From Candidatus Woesearchaeota archaeon (GTDB lineage: Archaea > Nanobdellota > Nanobdellia > Woesearchaeales > GW2011-AR4): 40,119 bases of DNA. A model generated the notes under the pieces. It saw nothing but the letters and a program-made list of their open reading frames with translations. It was not told the DNA's origin and did not search any database. Numbering within the stretch: position 1 is the stretch's first letter; each line of letters begins with the position of its first letter. The DNA lies in NCBI GenBank assembly GCA_016784195.1, contig JADHVE010000002.1, positions 1 to 40,119 of the forward strand, given 5' to 3'. Positions 16,469 to 23,916 of the stretch are shown here, piece after piece. Made by a program: the position numbers and the translations under genes.

Positions 16469-16777
16469 ATGCAGAAAGCAAGAATAAAACTAGCAAGTAT
16501 TGATATCACTAAGGTAAATGATGTCTGCAATTACATAAAAGATATTGCAGAGAAGACCGGGGTAGATATGCGTGGACCTATTCCTTTACCTACTAAAAAG
16601 CTTAAAGTTACCACTAGAAAAAGTCCAGATGGAGAAGGAACAGCAACCTGGGAAAGATTCGAAATGAGGGTCCATAAGCGCTTAATAGATCTTGGATTGG
16701 ATGAACGGGCTCTAAGGCTTGTTATGCGTGTGCCCATTCCAGAAGGACTTAGTATTGAGATTGAGATGATTGAATAA
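16469..16777 (+). CDS. rpsJ: 30S ribosomal protein uS10
   Basis: 102 residues, family length. [20 protein letters not shown], then [20 protein letters not shown] (the loop contacting 16S rRNA) and [13 protein letters not shown] match archaeal uS10; the C-terminus is acidic. Part of the small-subunit head. Located after aEF1A as in most archaea; ends three bases before the convergent hypothetical gene's stop. Confidence 0.97.
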   Translation: MQKARIKLASIDITKVNDVCNYIKDIAEKTGVDMRGPIPLPTKKLKVTTRKSPDGEGTATWERFEMRVHKRLIDLGLDERALRLVMRVPIPEGLSIEIEMIE

Positions 16778-16779
16778 GG

Positions 16780-17358
16780 CTAAATCTTTTCTAGGATTGT
16801 TATATCATTAAGAGCGCTAATTTTTTTGAATTTAATATTTTTTAAAAATTGAATAATTTTCTCATTATCTAACAAATCAGCTCCTTTATGGATACTATAA
16901 TTACCTTTTTTAGTTAATAATGAAAAAACAGACAATACTTCTTGGGTATTCTGAATTTGCTTTTTTGGATCGAATATTTCTTTTTCCTTTGTTTTGATAA
17001 AATTACAGGAACTAAAAAAATATGCGCTTGCCGTTAAATCAAACCTTTTATTAAAAATTTTATTATGATTATCCAAATTTATCAATTGGTTATCAGCTTC
17101 AACTTCAGCTCCATACAACCTTAATTTTAATATATCCTCTCCCCCAATCTCACATAGTTTTATATCCTGAAGAATTTTTTCCTTTTCAAAGAAATTATTT
17201 ATTTCTCTAAAAGGTTTATTTTCTATTTCATTTAGTCTATTTAGCTCTTTAATTGAAAAACAAACAGCAGCTAAAAGATAATTTCCATAATCAACAGCTT
17301 TATCATTATAGTTTTTATTCAAAACATCAAAGGTGAATTTTCTTTGTTCAAATTCCAT
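16780..17358 (-). CDS. Hypothetical protein, 192 aa
   Basis: Not recognised. Lys/Asn/Ile-rich and mixed alpha/beta, with no signal peptide or membrane helix. DYGNYLLAAVCFSIKELNRL may be an amphipathic helix, and LTASAYFFSSCNFIKTKEKE a buried strand/helix pair. Base composition is lower in G+C than the neighbouring translation genes. Convergent with uS10, with only two bases between stops. Upstream ATTTAAATAAAA on the minus strand (17360-17371) lies too close to the ATG for a classic leaderless promoter; a further TATTTAAAA (near 17380-17390) fits better. Confidence 0.6.
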   Translation of the reverse strand: MEFEQRKFTFDVLNKNYNDKAVDYGNYLLAAVCFSIKELNRLNEIENKPFREINNFFEKEKILQDIKLCEIGGEDILKLRLYGAEVEADNQLINLDNHNKIFNKRFDLTASAYFFSSCNFIKTKEKEIFDPKKQIQNTQEVLSVFSLLTKKGNYSIHKGADLLDNEKIIQFLKNIKFKKISALNDITILEKI

Positions 17359-17434
17359 TTTTTATTTAAATTTACCTGAGTATTTAAAAATTTTCAATTA
17401 AGTTTATAAATGAAAAATAATTCTTTATTATTAA

Positions 17435-17536
17435 GCCGCAGTGGCACAACCTGGTACTGCGCAAGCTTGGAGTTTCAAGCAATGCTAGATAGCTTGTTTC
17501 CTTCGGGATATCCCGGTTCAAATCCGGGCTGCGGCG
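17435..17536 (+). tRNA. tRNA-Ser(GGA) with one intron
   Basis: Acceptor GCCGCAG/CTGCGGC with G73, D-arm GCA/TGC, T-arm CCCGG/TTCAAAT/CCGGG and class II variable arm TTTCC-TTCG-GGATAT. Anticodon stem CAAGC/GCTTG and loop TTGGAGA after removal of 17473-17490 (18 nt) between positions 37 and 38; TTGG can pair with CTAG (two wobbles) across the BHB. Mature length 84, matching tRNA-Ser(GCT). CCA is not encoded. Confidence 0.92.
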
Positions 17537-17546
17537 TATTACTTTA

Positions 17547-17573
17547 CCAAAACGTGTTTTCGTTTTGGTTTTT
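17547..17573 (+). terminator. Hairpin terminator after tRNA-Ser(GGA)
   Basis: CCAAAACG (17547-17554), loop TGTTTT, CGTTTTGG (17561-17568), then a T run. Eleven bases after the mature tRNA 3' end. Confidence 0.6.
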
Positions 17574-17587
17574 CTTGATTTCTAGGC

Positions 17588-17610
17588 AGAGGGGTCTCAA
17601 AGTCCCCTCT
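17588..17610 (+). other. GC-rich hairpin of unknown role
   Basis: AGAGGGG and CCCCTCT (7 bp) enclose TCTCAAAGT. It resembles an anticodon arm (CTCAAAG loop, CAA), but no D- or T-arm is nearby, so a tRNA call is not supported. It precedes repeat copy C. Confidence 0.35.
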
Positions 17611-17626
17611 ACTCCGACATATATTT

Positions 17627-17760
17627 TTAATTCCTGTTAAGTTCGTTTCCCATACGAAGTGTGGGAAACCTGAGTCTGCAGAGTAAAATTTGAGTTCCCA
17701 ATAAATTCGAGCCAAAGGCGAGTGTAAATGTCCGAAGGACTAGGGGGTTCCGTTCATTCC
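17627..17760 (+). repeat. Degenerate hairpin-bearing intergenic repeat, copy C
   Basis: ATTCCTGTTAAG is followed by a perfect hairpin TTTCCCA (17646-17652), loop TACGAAGTG, TGGGAAA (17662-17668). The stretch AGTAAAATTT...TTCCCAATA.ATTC aligns with copy B at 31859-31995. Other copies: D (30262-30310) and A (31103-31180). Confidence 0.5.
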
Positions 17761-17776
17761 AAAAAAGATAAAGAAA

Positions 17777-17953
17777 TTATTTTTTAGAGTAAATCATATA
17801 TTCTATTATTAAAGTAAAAATTGGAAATAAAATACTTAAGACAATTGATGTATCTCTTCCGAGAGTTGTTGTTTGTAGAATGAAAAATATAATTAATCCT
17901 AAAGTTATTGTCTGTAATGTTCCAAAGACATAAAATAAGTTTTTGCTTTTCAT
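17777..17953 (-). CDS. Tiny membrane protein 3 of an overlapping operon, 58 aa
   Basis: ATG at 17953 overlaps the preceding TGA as ATGA. Product MKSKNLFYVFGTLQTITLGL, then an Ile/Phe-rich first helix, a polar TTTLGRDTS loop and a second helix IVLSILFPIFTLIIEYMIY with SKK tail: two membrane helices, basic ends. Not recognised. Position as the third of three coupled genes is the best evidence that it is real. Confidence 0.6.
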   Translation of the reverse strand: MKSKNLFYVFGTLQTITLGLIIFFILQTTTLGRDTSIVLSILFPIFTLIIEYMIYSKK

Positions 17954-18105
17954 TTTTTCTTAAAAAAAGCTTTTTGCATTAAAGGACGTATATTATAACC
18001 TAATCCAAACCCAATAAACAGCATACCAATAAGTTTATTGCTATTTAAAAGTGCAATTCCTACTACAACTAAACCTGCTCCTAATGTTTCTTGCCAATAT
18101 TTCAT
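17950..18105 (-). CDS. Tiny membrane protein 2 of an overlapping operon, 51 aa
   Basis: ATG at 18105 overlaps the stop of gene 1 (ATGA), and its own TGA overlaps the ATG of gene 3. MKYWQETLGAGLVVVGIALL starts a hydrophobic helix, SNK a turn, and LIGMLFIGFGLGYNI a second helix, followed by a basic tail RPLMQKAFFKKK. Glycine-rich helices suggest tight packing or oligomerisation. Not recognised. Confidence 0.6.
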   Translation of the reverse strand: MKYWQETLGAGLVVVGIALLNSNKLIGMLFIGFGLGYNIRPLMQKAFFKKK

Positions 18106-18281
18106 TTTTCAAAATATCCTCTTGCAATAAAGAATCCAGAAAACACCCCAATACCCACTAAGATTAATCCCGCAGGATTACCTTTAGAAAGCAATATTCC
18201 AATGATTGGCAAAAGTGGAGCAATTCCAAGCATAGCTTTTTTTGGAATAATTATAGATTCTTTTTTTAGTTTTTGGACCAT
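18102..18281 (-). CDS. Tiny membrane protein 1 of an overlapping operon, 59 aa
   Basis: Begins MVQKLKKESIIIPKKAMLGI, then a helix LLPIIGILLSKG and a second GLILVGIGVFSGFFIARGYF. A TATA box TTTAAATAC on the minus strand (18304-18314) is about 28 bases before the ATG, so the operon mRNA is leaderless. Its TGA overlaps the next ATG. Gene order 1-2-3 reads right to left with 4-base overlaps throughout, implying a fixed stoichiometry, perhaps a small membrane complex. No family recognised. Confidence 0.62.
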   Translation of the reverse strand: MVQKLKKESIIIPKKAMLGIAPLLPIIGILLSKGNPAGLILVGIGVFSGFFIARGYFEK

Positions 18282-18303
18282 TATTATATCATTTAATCAC
18301 TTA

Positions 18304-18314
18304 GTATTTAAATT
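18304..18314 (-). promoter_or_regulatory. TATA box of the tiny-membrane-protein operon
   Basis: GAATTTAAATA on the minus strand, centred about 28 bases before the ATG at 18281. Confidence 0.55.
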
Positions 18315-18503
18315 CTTTGACTTAGGAACCTTATCTTTTTTGTTTTATTTTCTAAAAAAGAAAATGGAACTTAACATCAAGTACAAAAACAGCTATTCAA
18401 AAGAGAATCTATTCTAGAAAAATAGAATTAGAGTCTCAAAAAATCTAGGCGAAATAGCGTTTTATAAAGACAATCTTTATATATCCATGCCTCCTTTTAA
18501 ATA

Positions 18504-18740
18504 GTATGCCGTCAAAAGACGTGCTTTTTTAGCATGTCCGAGAGCATATATTAAGGACACAGACGGTAGAAATCAAGATTCACGAGGACGGTGCCTTTAT
18601 CCGAAAGCACGTTCTAATCATTACTCGCTTGGACTGGGTTCAAAACAGCATATCCCAACATAGTTTAGGCAACCAGCTTAGCTTGGTGGCTCACTACTAA
18701 CACCGGGATACCTGTTGAAAGTCTCAGTCCATGCGTTCTT
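18504..18740 (+). ncRNA. Strongly structured RNA, class not identified
   Basis: A TATA box CTTTATATATC lies at 18475-18485, about 25 bases before the proposed 5' end near 18504; a T-rich tract at 18753-18757 may end it. Hand folding gives: GCCGTC (18508) with GACGGT (18562) enclosing hairpin GACGTGC-TTTTTTA-GCATGTC; hairpin GGAC-G-GTGC/GCAC-GTTC (about 18587-18613); and a long hairpin whose outer arms CGCTTGGACTG and CAGTCCATGCG (18626-18735) continue inward with TTCAA/TTGAA, CAG/CTG and TATCCC/GGGATA, tipped by a GCAACCAGC...GCTTGGTGGC stem. GC content is higher than in the flanks. I do not see the conserved motifs of SRP RNA, RNase P RNA or 5S rRNA. The TTCAAA...TGAAAG arrangement mimics a tRNA T-loop intron junction, but no complete tRNA could be built. 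Confidence 0.6.
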
Positions 18741-18867
18741 TAAAAAGTAAAGTTTTTGTAGAGTTCTGAGAAATAGAAAATACTTATAACCTCATGCTAG
18801 ATTCTAACTTGATCAGATGCAACAGTTCATGAAGTGAAAGAGGAACTTAAGTTCTAACCTTATAAAT

Positions 18868-19065
18868 TTAGGTTCCTAAAAATTTGAGCACTTCATAAAC
18901 AAGAAAAGTTGGCCAGATCATCGCTTTCAATAATCCTAAAGCAATATTCCAAAAACCCGTAGCATTTGATATATAATATATTGCTGCACCAATAAAACCC
19001 AGCCCATAAATTGCCCCGCCATTACACATATTATTTAAATCTCGTTTGCATTTTGTTTTCTTCAT
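18868..19065 (-). CDS. Conserved small two-helix membrane protein, 65 aa
   Basis: After a short basic, Cys-containing start (MKKTKCKRDLNNMCNGG) comes AIYGLGFIGAAIYYISNATG, then FWNIALGLLKAMIWPTFLVY and EVLKFLGT. This GAIYGLGFIGA...WP.FLVYE.LKFL pattern is one I know from small hypotheticals in ultra-small (CPR/DPANN) genomes. Ribosome-binding GAGGTGA lies just before the ATG. Function unknown; membrane location is clear from the two hydrophobic helices. Confidence 0.8.
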   Translation of the reverse strand: MKKTKCKRDLNNMCNGGAIYGLGFIGAAIYYISNATGFWNIALGLLKAMIWPTFLVYEVLKFLGT

Positions 19066-19305
19066 TCTAATTCACCTCTTACCTTAATTAGTATACCTAC
19101 TATATAAATTTAATGAGTGATTACATAAACAAACAATATTATTGAAACAACAAAAAATACAATGCCTATATGAGTCAGCTTGTTATACCCATTTAGTTTT
19201 ATAATATTCCAGTAATCACTTACCTTAAGGTATGTTTTAAGAAAATAGTTAACAAAACAAACACAGAAAGAAAGTAATTTATACTTCTTCCCAATCTCTG
19301 TTGTT

Positions 19306-19992
19306 ATGCATCGTGTACAGAAATTATTGAGCAATTATGGGTATTGTTCCAGAAGAAACGCTGAAGAGCTTATTAAACAAGGAAGAGTTAAAGTAAATAA
19401 TAAGCTTATCTCTATTGGCGATAAAGCTTCTGAAAATGATAAGATCTATGTAGATGATAGATTAGTAAAAAAAGAAAAAAAGCTCTATTTTATGTTCAAT
19501 AAGCCAGTAGGCTGTGTTACTGCTTTAACAGATAGGAAATATAAAACAGTGATGGAATATATTGATGTCAAAGAAAGGATATTCCCTATCGGAAGGCTCG
19601 ATTATTTCACCTCAGGATTGCTGTTGTTTACTAATGACGGCGATTTTTCAAATAACATCATACACCCAAGATACGAAATAAAAAAAACTTACATGGTGGG
19701 ATTATACGACTCAATAGACTCAAAAAAGATTTTAATGATTGAAAAAGGAGTAATGCTTGAAGATGGGCTAAGCAGTCCGGCAAAAGTAAGAAAACTAAGA
19801 AGAGATTTAGTCGAAGTAACAATACATGAAGGCAAGAACAGGATATTAAGAAGAATCTTTAAAGAATTAGGCCTAAGGATAAAGTTTTTGAAGAGAATAA
19901 GGATAGGAATGTTAAATCTGGGAGATTTAACTGAAGGAAAATATAGAAAAATAAGCAAAAAAGAAATTGAAAAAATATTTGATTATAATTAA
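19306..19992 (+). CDS. RsuA/RluB-family pseudouridine synthase (bacterial type)
   Basis: 228 residues. N-terminal S4 RNA-binding domain (RVQKLLSNYGYCSRRNAEEL, residues 3-22), then LYFMFNKPVG and the catalytic motif GRLDYFTSGLLLFTNDGDF with Asp99, and C-terminal HEGKNRILRRIFKELG, all diagnostic for RsuA/RluB/E/F enzymes that isomerise uridine in rRNA. The family is bacterial; archaea normally use Cbf5/Pus7/Pus10, so acquisition from bacteria is likely. A TATA-like ATTTATAC about 27 bases before the ATG supports the 19306 start. The target site is unknown. Confidence 0.92.
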   Translation: MHRVQKLLSNYGYCSRRNAEELIKQGRVKVNNKLISIGDKASENDKIYVDDRLVKKEKKLYFMFNKPVGCVTALTDRKYKTVMEYIDVKERIFPIGRLDYFTSGLLLFTNDGDFSNNIIHPRYEIKKTYMVGLYDSIDSKKILMIEKGVMLEDGLSSPAKVRKLRRDLVEVTIHEGKNRILRRIFKELGLRIKFLKRIRIGMLNLGDLTEGKYRKISKKEIEKIFDYN

Positions 19993-20064
19993 GCGTGAAA
20001 TGGTCATTGTTGTTTCATTTCATCCAAAAAAATTTATAAACTCCCAACTATTCTCAAATATTCT

Positions 20065-20203
20065 GCTCCCATGGTGTAGTCCGGCCAATCATACTGCCCT
20101 CTCGAGGAGATATTAGATCGGGAAGCGATTTATGACAAGCCAAAGTAAGGCAGTGACCCGGGTTCAAACTGAAAGAAATTTCATGAAAGTCCCGGTGGGA
20201 GCA
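20065..20203 (+). tRNA. tRNA-Glu(CTC) with two introns
   Basis: Acceptor GCTCCCA/TGGGAGC, A73; D-arm GTG...CAT; anticodon stem CTGCC/GGCAG with loop CTCTCGA; T-arm CCGGG/CCCGG. Two segments must be removed: 20105-20147 (43 nt, 37/38; contains a TAGATCG/CGATTTA stem) and 20169-20189 (21 nt, 59/60 in the T-loop). The second folds as a textbook BHB: TTCA pairs with TGAA, bulges AA^C and AG^T, intron hairpin TGAAA-GAAA-TTTCA. Mature length 75, T-loop TTCAAAT. The 43-nt intron's BHB is less tidy. Confidence 0.92.
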
Positions 20204-20222
20204 CTTATATCTTATAGAAATT

Positions 20223-20942
20223 CTAAAGCATTCTCTTAACAAATTCAGGCATCATCTTGAGCAGTAAGGCAATTAAAGTCCATCTCTTTGTAATATACAC
20301 TTTCTTCTTCTTTTTCTTTATAGCCTCAAATATCTGCCCTGCAGCTTTCTTCGCGCTTGCAACCCAGAATAATCCTTTTCTGTTCTTAATCATAGGAGTA
20401 TCCACCAAACCCGGAACTATTTCAGTGATATATATCTTCAGCTTTTTATTCACAAGCTTCTGTCTCAGCCCCCTCATATAGTGTGATACAAAAGCTTTTG
20501 ATGCACCATAGGCTGTTGACCTGCAGCTGTGCCTAAGTGCTGCAATAGAAGATATTCCAACAATATGTCCATAACCCTTTTTGGAAAAATATTTAACAGC
20601 AACATTTGCCATAGCAGCAAAACCCCTTATATTGACATTTATAGTTTCATTTTCATTGTCCCACTCAAGCTCAGGATTTTGATAGGAAACAGCTGAATTT
20701 ATAACAATCAAATCCATGCCGTCCATCTCTTTAATCAACTCATTAAGCAGAGCCATAGCTTCTTTTGTTTTGGACACATCAATCCTCTTAGCATGAGTCT
20801 CTGTTGGAATTTCATTTTGCAGCTCAGACAGCAAATTGGCTCTTCTCCCAGCTAACCCCACAATATAATTATTTTTTGCCAGTATTTTTGCTAATTCCCT
20901 GCCCATGCCTGAAGTAGCTCCAATCACAACTGCCTTTTTCAT
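20223..20942 (-). CDS. Short-chain dehydrogenase/reductase (SDR)
   Basis: 239 residues. Nucleotide-binding GATSGMG (8-14), AGRR (31-34, favouring NADP), a variant NNAG as INSAV, catalytic Ser131/132 in GISSIAAL, and Tyr145/Lys149 in YGASKA. C-terminal helix is Lys-rich (IKKKKKKVYITKRW) and ends in a hydrophobic LIALLLKMMPEF, which may touch the membrane, as in SDRs that reduce lipid or sterol-like substrates. Substrate unknown. Its 3' end is 19 bp from tRNA-Glu on the opposite strand. TATA-like TATTAATAC lies about 25-35 bases upstream on the minus strand. Confidence 0.88.
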   Translation of the reverse strand: MKKAVVIGATSGMGRELAKILAKNNYIVGLAGRRANLLSELQNEIPTETHAKRIDVSKTKEAMALLNELIKEMDGMDLIVINSAVSYQNPELEWDNENETINVNIRGFAAMANVAVKYFSKKGYGHIVGISSIAALRHSCRSTAYGASKAFVSHYMRGLRQKLVNKKLKIYITEIVPGLVDTPMIKNRKGLFWVASAKKAAGQIFEAIKKKKKKVYITKRWTLIALLLKMMPEFVKRML

Positions 20943-21252
20943 TATATCTTTGGAATATGTCCCCTTTATTAATACTTTTTTAATCTATCAATCTTAAACC
21001 ATTAAATGATATAGTACTATAACTATTATTTGAACACTTTTTTAGTTTTGTTCTTGTGTCCTTTTTTAATTTTTTAAAATTAATAAATAAAAATAAAAAA
21101 ACACAACAAGGTTCACAACTAATTGATATTCTTTTTCTGCTCTATTGGCAATTTTTATTGGTCGATTTTAATGGCATTATTGATATGGGTTTTAATGAAT
21201 TTTTAAACAAAGATTTAAAAAGCAATCAACCTTTTTATTATTCTAAATAAGA
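20943..21252. other. AT-rich region between SDR and hydrolase genes
   Basis: Divergent promoter region. ATTTAAAAAG at 21213-21222 is a plausible TATA box about 35 bases before the hydrolase start. A 64-codon open frame (21056-21250) shows no coding signature and is not called. Confidence 0.35.
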
Positions 21253-23721
21253 ATGATAAAGAATAAAAAAAGAAAAAAAAATAAGAAAAAACAATATAAG
21301 GGCTTTATTGATTTTATAAAGCAAAATAAAGTACTTATAATTATAATAGCCATACTACTCTTAATCATTCTATTTTCTTTTGGAACAAAGATATTTCTTT
21401 TGACCAACTTCCTGCTGGGAAATGATATAATCGTGAAGTTAAATGCAGACAAGGAATTCCTTTTTCTGGAAAGAAACCAGGAAGAAACTATTGTCTTTGA
21501 AGCATCTGTAACCACAAACCCATTCTGCAAAGCAGTCTGCAGCTCCACATTCAAGGATATAAGCAAAAACACTATTATCGAGCAGGACAAATTTACATTA
21601 AAGCCTTCGATCAATCTACAAAAAAAATACACATTAAAAGCAACGAGCTTAGGTTATGGTATAGAATTATACAGCTTCAGTATGGATTGCAGCAGCCCCA
21701 GAACATTTCTCTGCCACACTGATGAAGAATTAACAAAAAGAAACATCTTAATCACAGTAGAATACCATCTAAACTATGAAGACAAACAATTAAAATCTGA
21801 ATTAGAACCAGATTTAGAAACCTTAAAAACAAAATTAAGTGAATTGGGTGGCAAAAAACAGCTTTTTGAAAACATAATCTATCAACTAAATGAATCAATA
21901 ATTCTAAATGAAAATTTAAATATCAATAATATTCAAAACAGATTTAATGAACATATCAAAGAAATAAAAACCTTCCAGGATATCTGGGAAAAACAGGATT
22001 ATGCTCTTCTTGCCTTGGAGCTGGAAAACTTAAATAAAGAGATTTCTGAAACAGAAAAACAATTTGAAGGGTTTAATAAAAGCATATTGGCAGTTATTTA
22101 CCCTTACAGTGTTATTGTTGAAGAAATAGGCAAAGCAGAAGATCAATTAAGGCAACTTTATCTTTTTGCTCTTATCAACCAAGAAAAAGCTCCTGAAATC
22201 AACAGAACGATTAAGGAATTTAATTCAGCATTAACCCTGTTTAAACAAAAAAGCAGCCTTGAGCAAAAGAAAAAGATTGTGGGGGGCATAATGGATGAAA
22301 CAAAAGACATTACATCATCCACTAACAAAGAATTCAAAAAAGAAGTTCTTAAGCAGGAGCTTCAGCTTGACATTGAATATGATACATTATGCAAAATATC
22401 CGGCTCATGCACGCCCCGCCCTTCAATAGAAGAGCGCTCTAAACAAAAAATATTTGAGTTAAACACAACATGCAGGAACATTGACAAATTCAGGGACAAT
22501 CTTCTATTGTTGAATTCTTCAATGAAAAATGCATATGTTAAGGAAAAATACCTGGATAATGAAGACTTCATACAGAATATAAGTGCAAAGGTAAAAAACA
22601 TCAGGCAAAACGTTACCGAGGAGTATCTAAATAGCTTGCCTTCAAATGAAGAAAATACAGAAATTATTCAGAAATTATTAGTCAGAAATGACCTTTCTGA
22701 AACAAAAGAATACCCTGAATATGATCTCATCCCGATTATGATTAGTGAATTAATAAAGCAAATGCCTCTGAGTTGTTATTCAGCTAATCCAAAAATTGAT
22801 TTAGTTAAATCTCCAGGCATTACTAAGATAACAATAAACAAATCAGCACAAATTCCTCTAGAGATTGAATTTAAAGAGCCATTGCCTCAATGCTGCGCTT
22901 TTGGCAAGTGTGAAGTTTGCTGTGTTTCAGAAGAGTGCAGGGAAAAAAACGATGTAGTAATATTTTTGCATGGGCATTCGCTAAACAAAGACACATCTGC
23001 TGAATACAGCCTGGATGCATTTAACAAGATACAGGAAAAGCTGGAAGAAGCCAACTACCTGAACGGGGGGGCAATTTCTACGTATACAGAACGTGACTCT
23101 CCAAGAGATATATGGAATAAACTGCCTGTTCCTTTGACAATCAAGGCAAGTTATTATTTTGACATCTTCAGAGAGCCGGAAAACTATATTGTCGTTCAGA
23201 CAAAGAGCGAAAATATAAACACTTATGCCCTAAGGCTGAAAGAGCTTATTGAAACTGTCCAATATAAAACAGGCAAACAAAAAGTCATTATCATTGCCCA
23301 TAGCATGGGCGGCTTAGTTGCAAGGCGCTACATCCAGATTTTTGGAGAAGATAAAATAGAAAAATTGATTTTGATAGGAACTCCAAACAAAGGCATTGCA
23401 GGGAATACTGCAGATTACTGCCCTTGGATAGGGGAACAGCTTGAATGCAGGGACATGAATTCTGATAGCTTATTTATAAACAAGATGAACCAGCAAAAAA
23501 ACTTTGAAATCCCTGTTTATAACTTGGTTGGCACTGGCTGCAAAATGGACTCTGATAAGGGTGACGGCATTGTACTGGAAAAAAACGCAATGATGGATAA
23601 CGCAAAAAACTTTATAATCAACGGCACATGCAAGGGTCTTGAAAAACTACATACTAAATTACTGGATATTGATACATACCCTGAAGTTTATTTTGTTATC
23701 CAGGAAGCTCTGAAAGAATAA
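21253..23721 (+). CDS. Membrane-anchored alpha/beta hydrolase with coiled-coil stalk
   Basis: 822 residues. A Lys-rich start and one hydrophobic helix (about residues 28-45) anchor the protein; about 190-480 is Glu/Lys/Leu-rich and coiled-coil-like; the last ~260 residues are an alpha/beta hydrolase. VVIFLHGHSLNKD gives the oxyanion HG, VIIIAHSMGGLVARRY the nucleophile Ser (about 684) in GxSxG-like AHSMGG, DKGDGIVL the acidic residue and KLHTKLL the His. LIGTPNKGI is typical of lipase/PGAP1-like enzymes. Cys pairs CCAFGKCEVCCVSEEC suggest an oxidised, extracellular domain. Substrate is unknown; lipid, GPI-like or ester hydrolysis is possible. Confidence 0.82.
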   Translation: MIKNKKRKKNKKKQYKGFIDFIKQNKVLIIIIAILLLIILFSFGTKIFLLTNFLLGNDIIVKLNADKEFLFLERNQEETIVFEASVTTNPFCKAVCSSTFKDISKNTIIEQDKFTLKPSINLQKKYTLKATSLGYGIELYSFSMDCSSPRTFLCHTDEELTKRNILITVEYHLNYEDKQLKSELEPDLETLKTKLSELGGKKQLFENIIYQLNESIILNENLNINNIQNRFNEHIKEIKTFQDIWEKQDYALLALELENLNKEISETEKQFEGFNKSILAVIYPYSVIVEEIGKAEDQLRQLYLFALINQEKAPEINRTIKEFNSALTLFKQKSSLEQKKKIVGGIMDETKDITSSTNKEFKKEVLKQELQLDIEYDTLCKISGSCTPRPSIEERSKQKIFELNTTCRNIDKFRDNLLLLNSSMKNAYVKEKYLDNEDFIQNISAKVKNIRQNVTEEYLNSLPSNEENTEIIQKLLVRNDLSETKEYPEYDLIPIMISELIKQMPLSCYSANPKIDLVKSPGITKITINKSAQIPLEIEFKEPLPQCCAFGKCEVCCVSEECREKNDVVIFLHGHSLNKDTSAEYSLDAFNKIQEKLEEANYLNGGAISTYTERDSPRDIWNKLPVPLTIKASYYFDIFREPENYIVVQTKSENINTYALRLKELIETVQYKTGKQKVIIIAHSMGGLVARRYIQIFGEDKIEKLILIGTPNKGIAGNTADYCPWIGEQLECRDMNSDSLFINKMNQQKNFEIPVYNLVGTGCKMDSDKGDGIVLEKNAMMDNAKNFIINGTCKGLEKLHTKLLDIDTYPEVYFVIQEALKE

Positions 23722-23786
23722 AAATTTGAAGATATAGAATAAAAAAATTTATAATCTCTCCAAGACTTCTTTTATCTGTTTTTATT

Positions 23787-23909
23787 GCCAGGATGACGGA
23801 GCTCGGTTAATCGTGTTCGCCTCGAATAGCATAAATGTTTTTCATTTATAATTTTCAAAAGAGAGCGAATGTCCTTCGGGACACGCAGGTTCAAATCCTG
23901 CTCCTGGCG
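23787..23909 (+). tRNA. tRNA-Ser(CGA) with one intron
   Basis: Acceptor GCCAGGA/TCCTGGC, G73; D-arm ACGG/TCGT; anticodon stem TTCGC/GCGAA with loop CTCGAAA after removing 23827-23863 (37 nt, 37/38); class II variable arm TGTCC-TTCG-GGACAC; T-arm GCAGG/TTCAAAT/CCTGC. The intron contains a perfect hairpin ATAAATG-TTTTT-CATTTAT. Mature length 86. No CCA encoded. An open frame begins eight bases downstream. Confidence 0.92.
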
Positions 23910-23916
23910 TAAAATA

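Noticed and set aside
17588-17610. Possible tRNA-Leu(CAA) anticodon arm or split tRNA half
   Set aside because: No D-arm, T-arm or acceptor could be found within several hundred bases; kept only as a hairpin.
17410-17640. 76-codon plus frame
   Set aside because: It runs through tRNA-Ser(GGA) and its terminator.
18504-18740. Complete tRNA with large introns in the structured RNA
   Set aside because: T-arm and acceptor-like 3' end fit, but no 5' acceptor GCATGGA, D-arm or anticodon loop could be assembled with BHB junctions.
19110-19334. 74-codon minus frame with a hydrophobic C-terminus
   Set aside because: It overlaps the start and promoter of the pseudouridine synthase gene, has no ribosome-binding site and no plausible internal ATG.
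21056-21250. 64-codon plus frame before the hydrolase gene
   Set aside because: Lacks a promoter at the right distance and its composition follows the AT background; ends at the hydrolase start.
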